Source: Thereva unica | Lineage: Eukaryota; Arthropoda; Insecta; Diptera; Therevidae | Length of the DNA: 64,000 nucleotides | Reading direction: 5' to 3' | NCBI GenBank assembly: GCA_949987705.1 | Contig: OX465281.1 | Span: forward strand, 100,463,248-100,527,247 | Part shown: positions 34,878 to 45,579 of the stretch, one piece after another | Layout of the letters: each line of letters opens with the position of its first letter | How positions within the stretch are numbered: the first letter of the stretch is position 1 | The notes under the pieces: generated by a model | Told to the model about the DNA's origin: nothing | The model's database searches: none | The model's input: the letters and a program-made list of their open reading frames with translations, nothing else | Program-made: the position numbers and the translations under genes

Positions 34878-35023
34878 ATGGAAGAATATTGTTTCATTTG
34901 TAAACAGAATTTTAGTCAGGGAAATTCTGTTACTGTAATAAGGGGTATTGAAAATTTAAGAACGATAAGCCTTGAAAGAGAAGATGGAAATTACAAAATG
35001 TTGAAAAAAGTAAGCTCCAAAAA
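34878..35023 (+). pseudogene. GCDTTS-family protein, N-terminal piece
   Basis: The frame starts MEEYCFICKQNFSQGNSVTV, has a C-x2-C pair at residues 5 and 8 and reads RGIENLRTISLEREDGNY, a signature (kGl..l...S.eRgD) that I associate with the amino end of large uncharacterised invertebrate proteins. AAAAAGTAAGTCC at about 35018-35028 could be a 5' splice site. The following several hundred residues of the usual protein are missing, so the copy is internally deleted. Confidence 0.5.
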
Positions 35024-35179
35024 AGTAAGTCCATTTAAAATGCAGACAAAAATATATTTTGGAGGAAAATGATAAGTTTAGGTATATATTTTGCATTAAT
35101 ATGAATAATATGAATGAACCATTTCAATAATTTTCGGCAATAAATTCCTCTATTTAGGTACAATATTGAAGATCCGAAA

Positions 35180-35500
35180 CCACCAACTTCAAATAAATTT
35201 AAATACAGCCCTATAAAAAAGAAAGTAAGTTTGGACAAATATCCTTTTTGTCGGGATAATATTTTATTTATGCATGCTTCTTCAGGCTGTGATACTACTT
35301 CCTGCTTTTTTAATAAAGGGAAGAAAAGTATATTTAAATCAATTGAAAAGCAGCAAGTTTGTAATCCTCAGCTGAGACAAGCTGTTCAATCCTTTTTACA
35401 GCAAAATCAATCGCGTAGGAGTATTTCCGAAAATGGCATTATTTGCACATTAAATATATATTGTATAATGCCCCCCCAAAAGTGACAGGTGTTGATAAAT
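35180..35500 (+). pseudogene. GCDTTS-family protein, core piece
   Basis: The frame contains MHASSGCDTTSCFFNKGKKS (about 35270-35330), the hallmark H-A-x2-G-C-D-T-T-S-x2-F-x-K-G-K of the family, followed by a helical region (NPQLRQAVQSFLQQ). It then becomes frameshifted near 35410-35500. Biochemical function is unknown. Context between transposon arms suggests a role in mobility, which is inference. Confidence 0.6.
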
Positions 35501-35599
35501 ATAGATATATATGTTTCACTAAAGCAGTTACCAAAAAAAGAGCTGTAAATCTAGCCAGCTTACCGATGCAGTCGTTCAACATTATCAAATGACCTTGAT

Positions 35600-35908
35600 C
35601 CTCGGGACTGGGGATGGAAGATGGAGGATATTTTGACACCTGTGCAAATGACAAAAATGCCAGCACCCAAGAATTTGCTGGACCTTATATTTTGCAACTG
35701 TAAAAAAGGTAGCTGTAACCATTGTAATTGTAAAAAAGCTGGATTACATTGCTCCAATGTGTGCGGGACATGTTACATTCGAGGTTGTCATAATTTACCA
35801 CCTACAGGACTCCCAGGAGAAGACAAATATGATGAAAATGAAGAAATGTTACCTTCAGAATCACTTTTGGATCCTTATGATGAAGTAAATGAAGAACTTG
35901 AGGATTAA
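35600..35908 (+). pseudogene. GCDTTS-family protein, C-terminal CXC piece
   Basis: LASLPMQSF upstream (35550-35580, other frame) and MEDILTPVQMTKMPAPKNLL lead into FCNCKKGSCNHCNCKKAGLH and CSNVCGTCYIRGC. This is a cluster of nine cysteines at residues 25-56 (35693-35788) like the tesmin/TSO1 CXC DNA-binding motif. The tail is acidic (DEVNEELED) and ends at 35908. At least one frameshift separates it from the core piece. Confidence 0.6.
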
Positions 35909-36788
35909 ATAAATATTTCATCAGAAAAATATGTTTTTTTATGGGATTTTCGATATTTCTTTGAGAAGATGAATTTTATTATTTTTTTTGGGCTATAGAC
36001 TAATTAGTGTAAAGCAACCTAATTAGGCTCATCTTTCCGGTAAATGTATATTCTTTTATTTCGTGTAAAGATGAAAAGGTTAAGTGACATCATTTAGAAG
36101 ATATGTGGGTACAAAGTGTGAGCAAATTCCCAATATTCTTCGTTTTCACATTTTGCTCATACTTTGAACCAACATATCTTCTAAACGGAGTCACTCAAGT
36201 TTCTGTTCCTTCTTAAAAGAGCACACCTTTAGCTAAAAGATGAGCCTAATTAGGTTGCTATACAATAATTAGTATAGAAGTTATTCAAATTTTAGTAAAT
36301 TTAAAAAAAAAAAACATTTTCTTCTTTCGTAAACACCCTGTATCTTAGGGGATAGTGGGGATAGCCCCCTCTCTAGAACAAATTTTTATTCCAAATACAT
36401 CCAGGAATCACCCCTGAAAATATTAGCCAAGTAGTCCAACAGAGAATTTATGGAACGTCTGATGACCTATACAAGTTGCGAATTAGGGGATGTGAATATT
36501 TTAAATCTTTAAAATGGCGATATGTCATGAAAGGAAATTCGTAAGGGAAAATGTATAATATAATTTTTTGTAGATAATCGCTTAATCCACAAACTTCGTA
36601 AACACTGTTTTATGATAAGACTTACTGTATAAGAGATATTAGTAAAAAACTGATTTTCCTGTTTTTAGGGGGTTATTTTTGGGGGTAGCGTACAACCAAT
36701 TTTCCGAAACTTTTTTTAACATATTCTACTCACTAAAAACTATTATTTACAAAAAAAAATTGGAGAGTTAACATTTTGTTGGAGGGTT

Positions 36789-37952
36789 TCATTAACATTT
36801 TTCCCTCACGACTGGACTATTTGAAAAAAAAAAAAAAAAACAGAAGTCGCGGCTTTGAGTTTAGTGGTTGCGGATCTAAAAATAGATTCCTATGCGTTTT
36901 GTTCCGGAAGGGCAAGGAGGATGAAAAAATAAGGAAGATTTCGTGGCCGATGGTTTAAATTTGACCATGAGGAAAAAAATGAATGGACGAGACAACTTTA
37001 ATGGGAAATTTGGCTACAAGCCTGTTTTTATTATCTTGAGAAATGCAATAGGTTTGAAGGAATTACATATTTCAAGTGACAAATTTTTAGATTTTTTTCT
37101 CAGATGGCTTAGTTCGTAGATATTTGAAATTTTTACGGATAATTGTATTACTATTGATATATACATATATATAAAATAATTTTTATTTTTGATTTTATTA
37201 ATCGTTATTTATGTATGTGGCATGGCCAAGACCAACCCTTTGTACCGTTATTAGGTACGTTATGTCCTTCAAGTCAGCAATGTCTACTAGTAAGTATAGG
37301 TTATTCTGGATAGTGCGCAAGTAGATTTCGATGAACCTTGGGTTTTATCCGTTAGCGTCACCGACTGTGTTGTGGTCCCAGCAACACCGACTGCGTGTTC
37401 TATTCTTAATGAAGGGGAGGTATGTAGTGGGCCTGGGTTCGGTCGAGTTGGCTAGTCTTGGGGAAAGAACTGCGTGCAGGTAAAAGCGTTAAAATAAACG
37501 AGGGCTGCTACATTTCTACCGTGGCTTGAAGGGTCTATATAGGAGCAAAAGGGTGTTATCGCCAATGCACCTTCTCCAGCCAAGGCAAGCTAGTTTTTGG
37601 GACGCTTGTACCACAGGTTCGCCCCACGCAACCGTCAAAAACAATGAAATTTAAAGTCTTTTATTACAACAAAAACAAAGGATTTATAAAGAGTTAAAAT
37701 AAATTGAGAGGGCAATTAAACAAATTGTAGTAATTACAGCCGTGGGAATATAGCTTCTGCCCAGATATACGAGTTATGTTCAATGCATTTCAATACTAGG
37801 CGGAATGTAGGACTTGTAGATTGTAGCCAAGGCAGCTGGCTGAAGGAGGAACTTGCACCTCTTGAGGGGGTTGATAACCTTGTTTAGCGATTTAGAATAT
37901 GTGATTACTCCATCCTAGATCTGGGACCTTATACTCTATTAACGAAACTGCC
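36789..37952. other. Unassigned intronic DNA
   Basis: An A-run interrupts 36824-36840. The stretch 37200-37640 is less AT-rich and may be an old repeat, but no frame or terminal repeat is recognisable. Confidence 0.3.
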
Positions 37953-38248
37953 GAAATGGTATTTTATATTACAATATTGGCATTCATTTTACATGAAAAT
38001 TTTACAATGTTGGAAAATTTTTACTTGAAAGCTGTTTCGTTTTCGGATCGGATTTAACAATATTGTAATGCGGAATAGGGCCCTTGAAGATCTAAAGGTA
38101 CGAGTCCGCCAAGACATTTGCTCGCAGACTTTTGACGTCATAATGAAGTAAAAAGTTCATGTGTCAGATATGCATAGCTGTGATATGCACTTTCTTTGTG
38201 ACGTTATTTTGCCCGAAAGCAAATATTCGTTTGCCTTGGTGGGTTCTT
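37953..38248. repeat. Two short MITE-like inverted repeats side by side
   Basis: First, 37953-38092 has ATTACAATATTGG near its start and CAATATTGTAATGCGG near its end, and its GAATAGGGCCC tip matches the repeat at 3987. Second, 38101-38248 starts ACGAGTCCGCCAAGACATTT and ends AAATATTCGTTTGCCTTGGTGGGTTC, an inverted pair of about 20 bp, with GACGTCA/TGACGT inside. Confidence 0.5.
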
Positions 38249-39154
38249 TTTGCCCACTGAGATAAAGGAAAGGATGGTACAAGTTTTCGTAGGGATGAGT
38301 GTTCACACTCTATTAGACAAGGTCTGACCCGTGCTTGTATTATATTGACGAAGGCGAAGGAGTAACACAGAGTGTCATAGTAAAATTGGAGGGGATTGAG
38401 AACAGATCATTAATGAATATTAGAAAAAGATCAGATTAGCGAATCGTCCCAGGGGTAACGCCGGCCGAGATTCAATGCCATTCACTACTACCTTAATTGA
38501 ACGGCCAGAAACTAAGCGAGATGTAAGCTAATTTTCCGTTGCACGTATAACGCTACTCCCAAGTTTCTGTAAATATGTACATTATATGTAGTTTTATGTT
38601 TATGTTTTATCTTTCTATGCATTCAATCAACTCAGTAATTTTAAAAGCAACAAATTTTAAGAGAATCGCAAGCATTTAAAAAAAATTTACCCTTGAACCC
38701 AAAAAAATATTAAAAATGAAAATATTGTAGATATTTGGTGTTTAATGGTGGGTCTACACGAAAGAACACGGAATGTTTATGCGCACATTTTCAGAGTAGA
38801 TGGTATTGAATATCAGGAAGATCTTTCAATTTTCTACTAATTTATACATACTAGAGTTCTCTATTCTAGATTTTTCTTCGAAAAGTTTACCCAAACTAAA
38901 TGACTTAAATTTTCTTGATAAGCGCCGGAATTTAAAAAAGCATTTCAAAGCTCTTGACGCATGTTGGAAGAAAAGCCAAAAGTTGCGGATCTTTTCTTGC
39001 ACCTACTCATCTAATGACGTGTACTGAGTAGGACGTTGTTGGCGCGCTCTGTGTCATATCCGATTTTGTTTTACGAGCACGACTTGTTATTAATTTTGTG
39101 CACTACCAATCATTATTTTGGATTTTCTCTAAATTAATTAATTTCTATAAATAT
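38249..39154. other. Unassigned intronic DNA
   Basis: The + frame 38800-39027 has no recognised domain. ACACGGAATGTTTATGCGCA at 38765 may be part of an old repeat. Confidence 0.25.
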
Positions 39155-39158
39155 CACC

Positions 39159-39233
39159 ATGTCGGACAAAGTGAAAACAGTGCCCGCGAAAGCTTCATTA
39201 AAAAAAATTGGCAGTTATAGGGACTGCCGATAG
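39159..39233 (+). pseudogene. Short 5' coding start (MSDKVKTVPAKASLKK), truncated
   Basis: ATG in a fair context (CACCATGTC) follows an AT-rich leader and opens a basic 24-codon frame that ends soon after the sequence meets the endonuclease fragment at about 39215. It may be the start of a transposon gag or ORF1. I do not recognise the family. Confidence 0.25.
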
Positions 39234-40130
39234 AAGTGAAAATTAGAACTTAGATGTTGAAATTCGATTCTTTTGAAGTAATACAAAATTCTATATTTCT
39301 TGAAAGGACTAAATCTTTTTGATTGCAGTATTTTCATTAGGACATTAACCAACTTATTAAAATATGTAGCACAAGTAACTGCGTCTTCATTAATAAGTGT
39401 ACTTGTTTCTATAAAATTTAATGCTGCTGCATCTTCAACCGATATCTCAGAATTATTTTTTAAATTATGTAATAATTGTAGCAATTTTGACCTTCCTATT
39501 TCATTAGCACTTACAGTCGGGTTATGGTAACTAAAGTAAGAAATGAAAATGTTTGATTCAAATTTATCTAAGTATCGCGTAAAAACCGCATCGATCGTCG
39601 TTTTATATTTGGTAGTACTAAGTTTACGATCATTGGACATATTTAAATTAAGTGTTGCATTTAAAAATTCAATTAATGGTAGATTTTTATCATCTGCAAA
39701 GTTAATATTGAAGTGTCCACTTAAAATCATCGGTACATTATCATATTTTTCGCCGAATTTTTTTTCGAGAATTTCAGAACCTTCTTTTGTATAAATCATC
39801 AAATTTCCAAATAAAAATTGTTGTATCTGTCTCATAGATTTTCCAGGCGAAATATAAACGGCAACCATTAATATGTATGAACTGCAACGAGCAACGCATA
39901 TTTCGCCTATACATATCAGAAACATTAACACCAATGCTTCTAGTGAATTTAGTATGTATAGCCGTATATGAAGTAATGAAGTGTGACGTATCTTGAGTAT
40001 TGTGATAAATAGCTACTCCTGCTGCTGGAACTTCGGGTCTTTTATAACTTACAACAAAGTTGAAATTCGGAACATCAAGTGGTTCTTCGTTTTTCATACG
40101 AGTTTCTGACAAAAGCAGAACATTTGACTT
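39215..40130 (-). pseudogene. EEP/APE endonuclease fragment, probably from a Helentron
   Basis: Two minus frames (40112-39900, then 39934-39215) together give LLLSETRMKNEEP, AAGVAIYHN, VPMILSGHFNINFADD, TTKYKTTIDAVFTRYL and YFSYHNPTVS. These are the blocks of an endonuclease/exonuclease/phosphatase domain. The usual GDFN reads GHFN, so a catalytic aspartate is lost. In arthropods this endonuclease type is fused downstream of the Rep-helicase of Helentrons, but a LINE origin is also possible. One frameshift lies near 39900-39930. Confidence 0.55.
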
Positions 40131-40486
40131 TTTACGATAGCATAATTTTTTAAATCAGCTGCATCTGAAGACATCTTCAGGATCGAGGAACCAAACAAAT
40201 TTGGAAAACAGATATTTAACACATCAGTCAAAATGACTGGTTTTATATTTTCATTTCCGATACTTAATTGAATAATAGTAGGCGGTCAGATTTATTTTTG
40301 TATTCAAAATCAAAAAGTTTTTGATTATAATCGATTGAGCGCGTGCGCCAGTCATGAGCATGTCGGTGACGCGAACCCATAACATTTTCCCCTATCAAAA
40401 AGTGCCCAACGCGGCTAAAGAAGTTTTCACTTCAAAAACTAGTTCCCGCGCAAAATCCATCACCGATCTTGACTAGAGGTGCTGTC
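40131..40486. other. Unassigned; possible upstream part of the endonuclease element
   Basis: Minus-strand frames read ISVFQICLVPRS-like stretches with no firm motif. No other gene seen. Confidence 0.2.
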
Positions 40487-40499
40487 AGGATTTCTGCAG

Positions 40500-42406
40500 A
40501 AAACTGTCACGGCGATAATTCCGTTGAGGAGCTACTTGCTGCATTTGAAGCCCGCTTTGCGTAAAAATTTTACGAATTATCTGCATCTTTTCGGCACACC
40601 GACACTAAAATTAATGATTTCTGTGCATCCATGAAGTCACTTACTGAACGACTTGAGTCCATCGAGTTTCGTCTATCAGCTGGTCTAAAATCCATCGAAG
40701 ACCAAAACAAACTAGTTGGGATGTGGGTTCGACCCTTTCGGTCCACACGATCAACTTCCCAGTAGTATGATGGATGTTGAATATTATGATTGGATATTTT
40801 AATAATAAATGAACAATAGGCAATATAGAATATGTATATGCATAATACCGAGAATTTGTCACAATTGTTTATCAATATTTTCGCTAAAATGTCAAACTAA
40901 ATGTGCGCACTTATAAGATTAGGATGACGAAAATGTATATAAAATTGATGTATTAATGTTTTTCGGCACCTCAATGAAGTCGATAGAGTTTTTAATTCGC
41001 GCGGTATCGTGCAGGTACAAAAATCACTTAAGTCATTTAAACCAAAAACCCGCTGGACCGATTATTATAAAAATCTTTTCAGATTATATTGTCGCTAATA
41101 CGCTTCGAACGGCACCTCAAGTAAGTCAATATCTTTTGTGGTTCGGGCCATATCGTGCAGGTACAAAAATCACTCGCTTAAACAAAAAAACGGCTGGACC
41201 GGATTTTATGAAAATCTTTTCAGATCATATTTTGGTTAATACTCTTCGAACGGCACGCCAACTAAGTCGATATCTTTTATAGTTCGCGCGATATCGTGCA
41301 GGTATAAAAATCACTTAAGTCATTTAAACCAAAAAACCGCTGGACCGAATATTATAAAAATCTTTTCAGATAATATTGTCGCTAATACGCTTCGAACGGC
41401 ACCTCAAGTAAGTTAATATCTTTCGTGGTTCGGGCGATATCGTGCAGGTACAAAAATCACTTACGTCGCTTAAACAAAAAAACGGCTGGACCGAATTTCA
41501 TGAAATTCTTTTCAGATCATATTTCGGTTAATACGTTTCGAACAACACCTCGACGAAGTCGATATCAGTTTTGGTTCGCGCGATATCGTGCAGGAAAAAA
41601 TGACCACATCCGTACGCACATACACACACACACACATACTTCCTCCCAATTTTTTGCTTAAAATGCTCCTGGGACCTTGAAAGATGAAAATACGTTGAAA
41701 TTTTCGATTTCGATTTTCGGACCGATTACAATAACTTCCTATACTGGGAAGTTAAAAACAGCTGGCTGAGGTTGATAACAGGTTCAGCAGTCTCTTTGAA
41801 AGGGTCTCGACACTGGAAACCGATACCCAAACAGCACCCGTTTGTGCCGCTGACCTCCAATACATCACTACATTGGCTGATAATGTACGTCACCTAGACG
41901 ATATACGGCGGACTCAACGGCTTAGTGATGTCATAATCCGTGGGATTCCAGCGAAGCCAGATGACTCGCCACCGAAGATCGTCGCAAACATTACAAGACT
42001 GATCAATCATCGCCTATCAGACTACACCGAGGCCTTTCGTTTGCGTTCAGGGATGCGTCAGAGGAGTGGGCCGATTATCGTTAAATTTTCTGACCAGCGT
42101 GAGGCGAAAGCGTTTTTACTCGCGTTTGGGAAAAAACAGAGAACGACTTTTCGTCTCTGCGAACTGGATGGATTTGCTGCGGACTCTCCTGTTTACATTA
42201 ACGAGAGCCTCACCTCTGCCAACAATTTAATACTGCGGGCGGCGCTAAATCAGCGTAAACTTGGATTGCTTTCCTCCGTCGGTACCAGGGATGGTCTTGT
42301 CCGGGTTAAAAGAAAGAAGGATGATCCATTTGTCGTCGTGCGAGATGTCTCGCAAATTGTATGTCCGTCTATTGAGACACTGGAACCTGGCGCAGCAAGT
42401 GTTTGA
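40500..42406 (+). pseudogene. LINE ORF1 (L1-ORF1p-like), split by a HINE-like element
   Basis: Before the insertion (40517-40708) the frame is a coiled coil (VEELLAAFEARFA, stop, KFYELSASFRHTDTKIND, SLTERLESIEFRLSAGLKS). After it (41757-42403) the coil continues (QLAEVDNRFSSLFERVSTLE), then an RRM-like block with DVIIRGIPAKPDDSPPK and SGPIIVKFSDQREAKAFLLA. The C-terminal block is PVYINESLTSANNLILRAAL. This layout is that of nucleic-acid chaperone ORF1 proteins of insect LINEs. One in-frame stop is at about 40562. ORF2 is absent downstream. Confidence 0.75.
40709..41753 (+). mobile_element. Helentron/DINE-1-like element (HINE) inside LINE ORF1
   Basis: The ends are AACTAGTTGGGATGTGGGTT and ATACTGGGAAGTT. 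The subterminal AACTTCCCAGTA is at about 40753. Four ~145-bp units with ATCGTGCAGGTACAAAAATC are present, plus a short CACACACA run at 41621. The first 200 bp are almost the same as in the copy at 16854. The LINE frame resumes directly after it with an AAAC repeat on both sides, which locates the insertion. Confidence 0.7.
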
Positions 42407-42813
42407 AAAAAAAAATGTTTTGTGGTTTGCTGTGTATATGTATGTAATTTTTTTTTTCTTTTTATGATTTTCGAATTCAATGTCAAAAGGTCAAAAAATA
42501 GTAAAAAACTTTAAAATTCAATTTCTCAAATACCCCATCATCGAAATGGACGTTATTGGTCTCAAAATGTGCGGGAGAAGTCACTCTAACACCTCGATAA
42601 AAAATCTCGATGGGCCCTCAAAGATTTCAAAAATTATGAGTATTTGTTTATAATCATTAATGTTTATTGAACCCTTTGACCTGGATATTTTTGAAACGTC
42701 ACCAATTTTCACCAAAACTTGTTTATCGGGGTTTTTTTGGTCGCTGTTTACGAATCTGCTCTTGGATAAATGTATAATAGTAAAACTTAAATTGATTAAT
42801 TGTATATGCTTAC
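42407..42813. other. End of the 13.6-kb otk intron
   Basis: Intron DNA without recognised feature. The donor of the Ig exon, AGAC|GTAAGC, is at 42813 on the minus strand. Confidence 0.6.
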
Positions 42814-43249
42814 GTCTAACTGATAGTCGAACTTCTTCACGTTTCAATCCAGCGCTGTTGCCAATGGTGCAGCCATAACGTCCTTCGTCATCCAAATGAA
42901 CTTCTGATATTTCTAAAGTTCCATTGTTTAAAAATCGGAATCTGCCATCATCAGTGTTATTATCACTTAAGTATTGCAAATCCTTGTCCCATTGTATAGT
43001 TGGCTTTGGGTCACCAATAGCCTGGCAGTGAATAAGGGCAGTACCCATTTCGACGACTTGTATGGGGCCTTCAGGCGCTACAGAGAATTTTGGTGCAATA
43101 ACAACTCCAATACTTACACTTGCGTTGATTTGACCTTGACTATTACTTGCTATGCAAGTATAATTGCCTTTGTTTAAGGCGGATACGTTTTTAAATGTTA
43201 GAGTGCCATTTATATCATCTATGGAATCTGGTAGGTCGCCAGCGTCATC
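42814..43249 (-). CDS. otk: Off-track/PTK7 receptor, membrane-proximal immunoglobulin exon
   Basis: Acceptor TTTTCCAG precedes 43249 and the donor is AGAC|GTAAGC. The exon gives the end of one Ig domain (GTLTFKNVSALNKGNYTCIA, the YxC of strand F). A complete I-set Ig follows (APKFSVAPEGPIQVVEMG, ALIHCQAIGDPKPTIQWDKD, LDDEGRYGCTIGN, ending EVRLSVR). Both Ig cysteines and the tryptophan are present. The exon ends in phase 1, and the transmembrane exon at 29174 begins with the two bases needed, so they are probably spliced directly. Earlier Ig exons are not found up to 64 kb. Confidence 0.85.
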
Positions 43250-43374
43250 CTGGAAAAGAAAATAAATATCTTTTAATATTATAATTTTCAGTATAATTAG
43301 ACTTGTCGCCAGCGTCATCCTGGAAAAGAAAATAAATATCTTTTAATATTATAATTTTCAGTATAATTAGACTT
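43235..43374. repeat. otk: 70-bp tandem duplication covering the otk 3' splice site
   Basis: GTCGCCAGCGTCATCCTGGA starts at 43235 and again at 43305, and both 70-bp copies are identical. Each copy holds, on the minus strand, the polypyrimidine tract and AG plus the first 15 bases of the Ig exon. Two equally good acceptors therefore lie 70 bases apart. Confidence 0.95.
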
Positions 43375-43637
43375 GCCAACTGCAGTTGGCACGAATCCTA
43401 CCACTACATGATAAGAAAATTCTAACAAGGGAATAAAATTGCGGAGCCCCAAACTTTGCACAATATGTACTTGAAACACTGGATAAAAAATCTTTTAGGG
43501 ATAGCGGGTTAAGAGGGGTCTGGCGGCCCCCACCGGTTCTGCTACAACCGACCCGAAAATCTTAAAGAGGGTCGAAAAAAATTACCTATTTGAGATCTTT
43601 TGCGACCCCATGGACCCAAATGAAGACCCCATAATCG

Positions 43638-44679
43638 GTTAATCGCCTATCACTCAATCCAGGCAAGTCGCAATATCTAGTCTTAGCTCACTCTGTTAAC
43701 CCCAGACTGGTTTTTCCCAGAGTCATTTTAAATGGCAATCCTATTCAGCGTGTAGATCGTGTTAAAAATCTTGGAGTAACTCTAAACCATGATATGACCT
43801 GTTGTGACCATATCCGTTATATACTGAGCAAAACCTATTGTCTTCTCAGGAAACTCCGTCTGTATGGAAACTTGATGAATTGCGCCCTTCGTTTGCGCTT
43901 AGCAAAAGCGCTACTCCTGCCCCATCTAATGCATGGCTACTTAGTCTTTCCCTCGTTAGACGCTTCTTGTGCTCGGAAAATTGAAGTCGCATACAATGAT
44001 TGCATACGCTTTATTTATAATCTACGACGGTATGATCACACTACGCCTTTTGTGAACAATGTCTTGGGGTGTTCCTTAAAAACTTATAAAGACCTGAGGT
44101 TGCTGAGGTTTTTTCATGATATACTTAGACGGCGAAAACCCTCCTACCTCTCTGAATACCTCCAGTTCTCGCAATCGCGTAGAAATAATAATGTAATTAT
44201 TCCTCGGTTTCGTTCTATGCTAGGCCAACGTTCATACTTTGTTTATGCAGCTCTGCTTTGGAATACTCTTCCTTATAGTTTACAATTTATTGAATCAAGC
44301 TGTGTTTTTAAAAGGCGTCTTTTTGAATACCTAACGGGCAGACCGTCTTGAGATGCGAATACTATCCATCTATCTACTTGCTTGCTCTCTAGTTCTCTCA
44401 AACTGCAAATTTAATTTTTCTTTTTTTTCTCTCTCTTTTTTCTTTTTGCTCTTTCTGTAATAATTTGTTTTTATCTTTATTTTTTACTTTATCTTTTGTT
44501 TTCTTAATTATTATTTATGTATACTATAAGATATATTTTAATGTTAGTTAGTAAGTAGGTTATTTTTTTTTTACTGTTAATTTTCCATTTTGTATTTTTT
44601 TTTTCCTTCGTTTATTGTACTAATTTAAGAATCTTTCTTTTGTACAAACAATGCTAATAAATAATAATAATAATAATAA
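43638..44679 (+). mobile_element. 5'-truncated LINE with (TAA)n tail in the left inverted repeat
   Basis: The frame starts mid-gene at 43638 (VNRLSLNPGKSQYLVLAHS) and runs open to 44351: NGNPIQRVDRVKNLGVTLNH, RLAKALLLPHLMHGYLVF, CIRFIYNLRRYDH, SYFVYAALLWNTLPYSLQ. This is the C-terminal part of a non-LTR reverse transcriptase. A T-rich 3' UTR ends (TAA)n at 44657-44679, as in I-clade elements. ATAATCG lies at both junctions and is the likely target duplication. The reading frame has no stop over 238 codons, so the insertion is fairly young. Confidence 0.8.
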
Positions 44680-45579
44680 TCGTGAAAAATGTGTTTTTTT
44701 GACATTTTAGTTTTTTTTGAGCATTTAAATCGGGTTTTAAGGGTTTGTAACGCATCTTAAGATTTGTTTTGGATGTGTAGATGTTTCCTGAATTTTTTCA
44801 GATTTTTTCGTCTAGTGAAAATATGTGAAATATAAGTTTGAATGCAAAAAAATCGTGAAAATCCCCTTATGTTGAAGGAAAAAGTCTAAGGTTTTTAGGT
44901 TTAGATTCATTCTTATTTTGGCTGCTAAATAGCTTTATTAGCGACAACCTTCCTCTTTCAAATGAGCCTAATTGGGCTCAATTTGGTTGATTCTGGGGAG
45001 AGGGGCGATTTTTTAAATAAAACTCGAATTAATTATTTTTACGGTTTTTCGACACTAAAAAAGTGTTTTCGTTACAGTGCGTCCACACTATGAAAAATGA
45101 ATCAAAATAGGGGTTTTGAGGTCGCTAAATAATAAAAATACTATTTACAACATGTTAAACTTACAATTTAATTGTAAACTTAATAAAACGTGGTAACTTA
45201 CGTTAGTTTTAATCCTCATCATTATCTTCATTAATAACAGGCTCAACGCTTTGAACACAAAAAAAAATCGTTAGAATTTGCGCTGGACGGATAATTTTTC
45301 ACAAATATCTCGCGTGTCCTAAGAAATAAATGATTGTGGCTACGTGTGCGCAACAACCGACAGTTCTAAGCCGAACCCCAATTCACGCGGTCTATCTTTC
45401 TCTCTGTATTCAGCTCCGTCTGTTTGTTTTTTTACTCCGTGTAATATCTATTGTTTAAGCTTAAGACTATAGTGAGTTCAAAAAAATTAAGTGGAAAACT
45501 AAAATTAAGTGGAATTTTTTTATAAATACATATTTCCATTCACGAAAAAATATTTATTTTTTTCTGACCGGGAAATAAG

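Larger units (their letters stand above)
34147..36788. mobile_element. Foldback transposon with ~620-bp inverted repeats encoding a GCDTTS/CXC protein
   Basis: The left repeat runs 34147-34765 (CTCTAACAAAATGTTAACTC ... GGGAATTTGCTCACACTTT) and the right 36115-36788 is its complement, with one ~55-bp extra block at 36538-36593. A further ~120-bp partial repeat of the inner arm lies in direct orientation at 36000-36115, so the right side can itself fold. Between the arms is a broken gene of one unrecognised family. The target duplication is not resolved. The superfamily is unknown to me. Confidence 0.8.
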
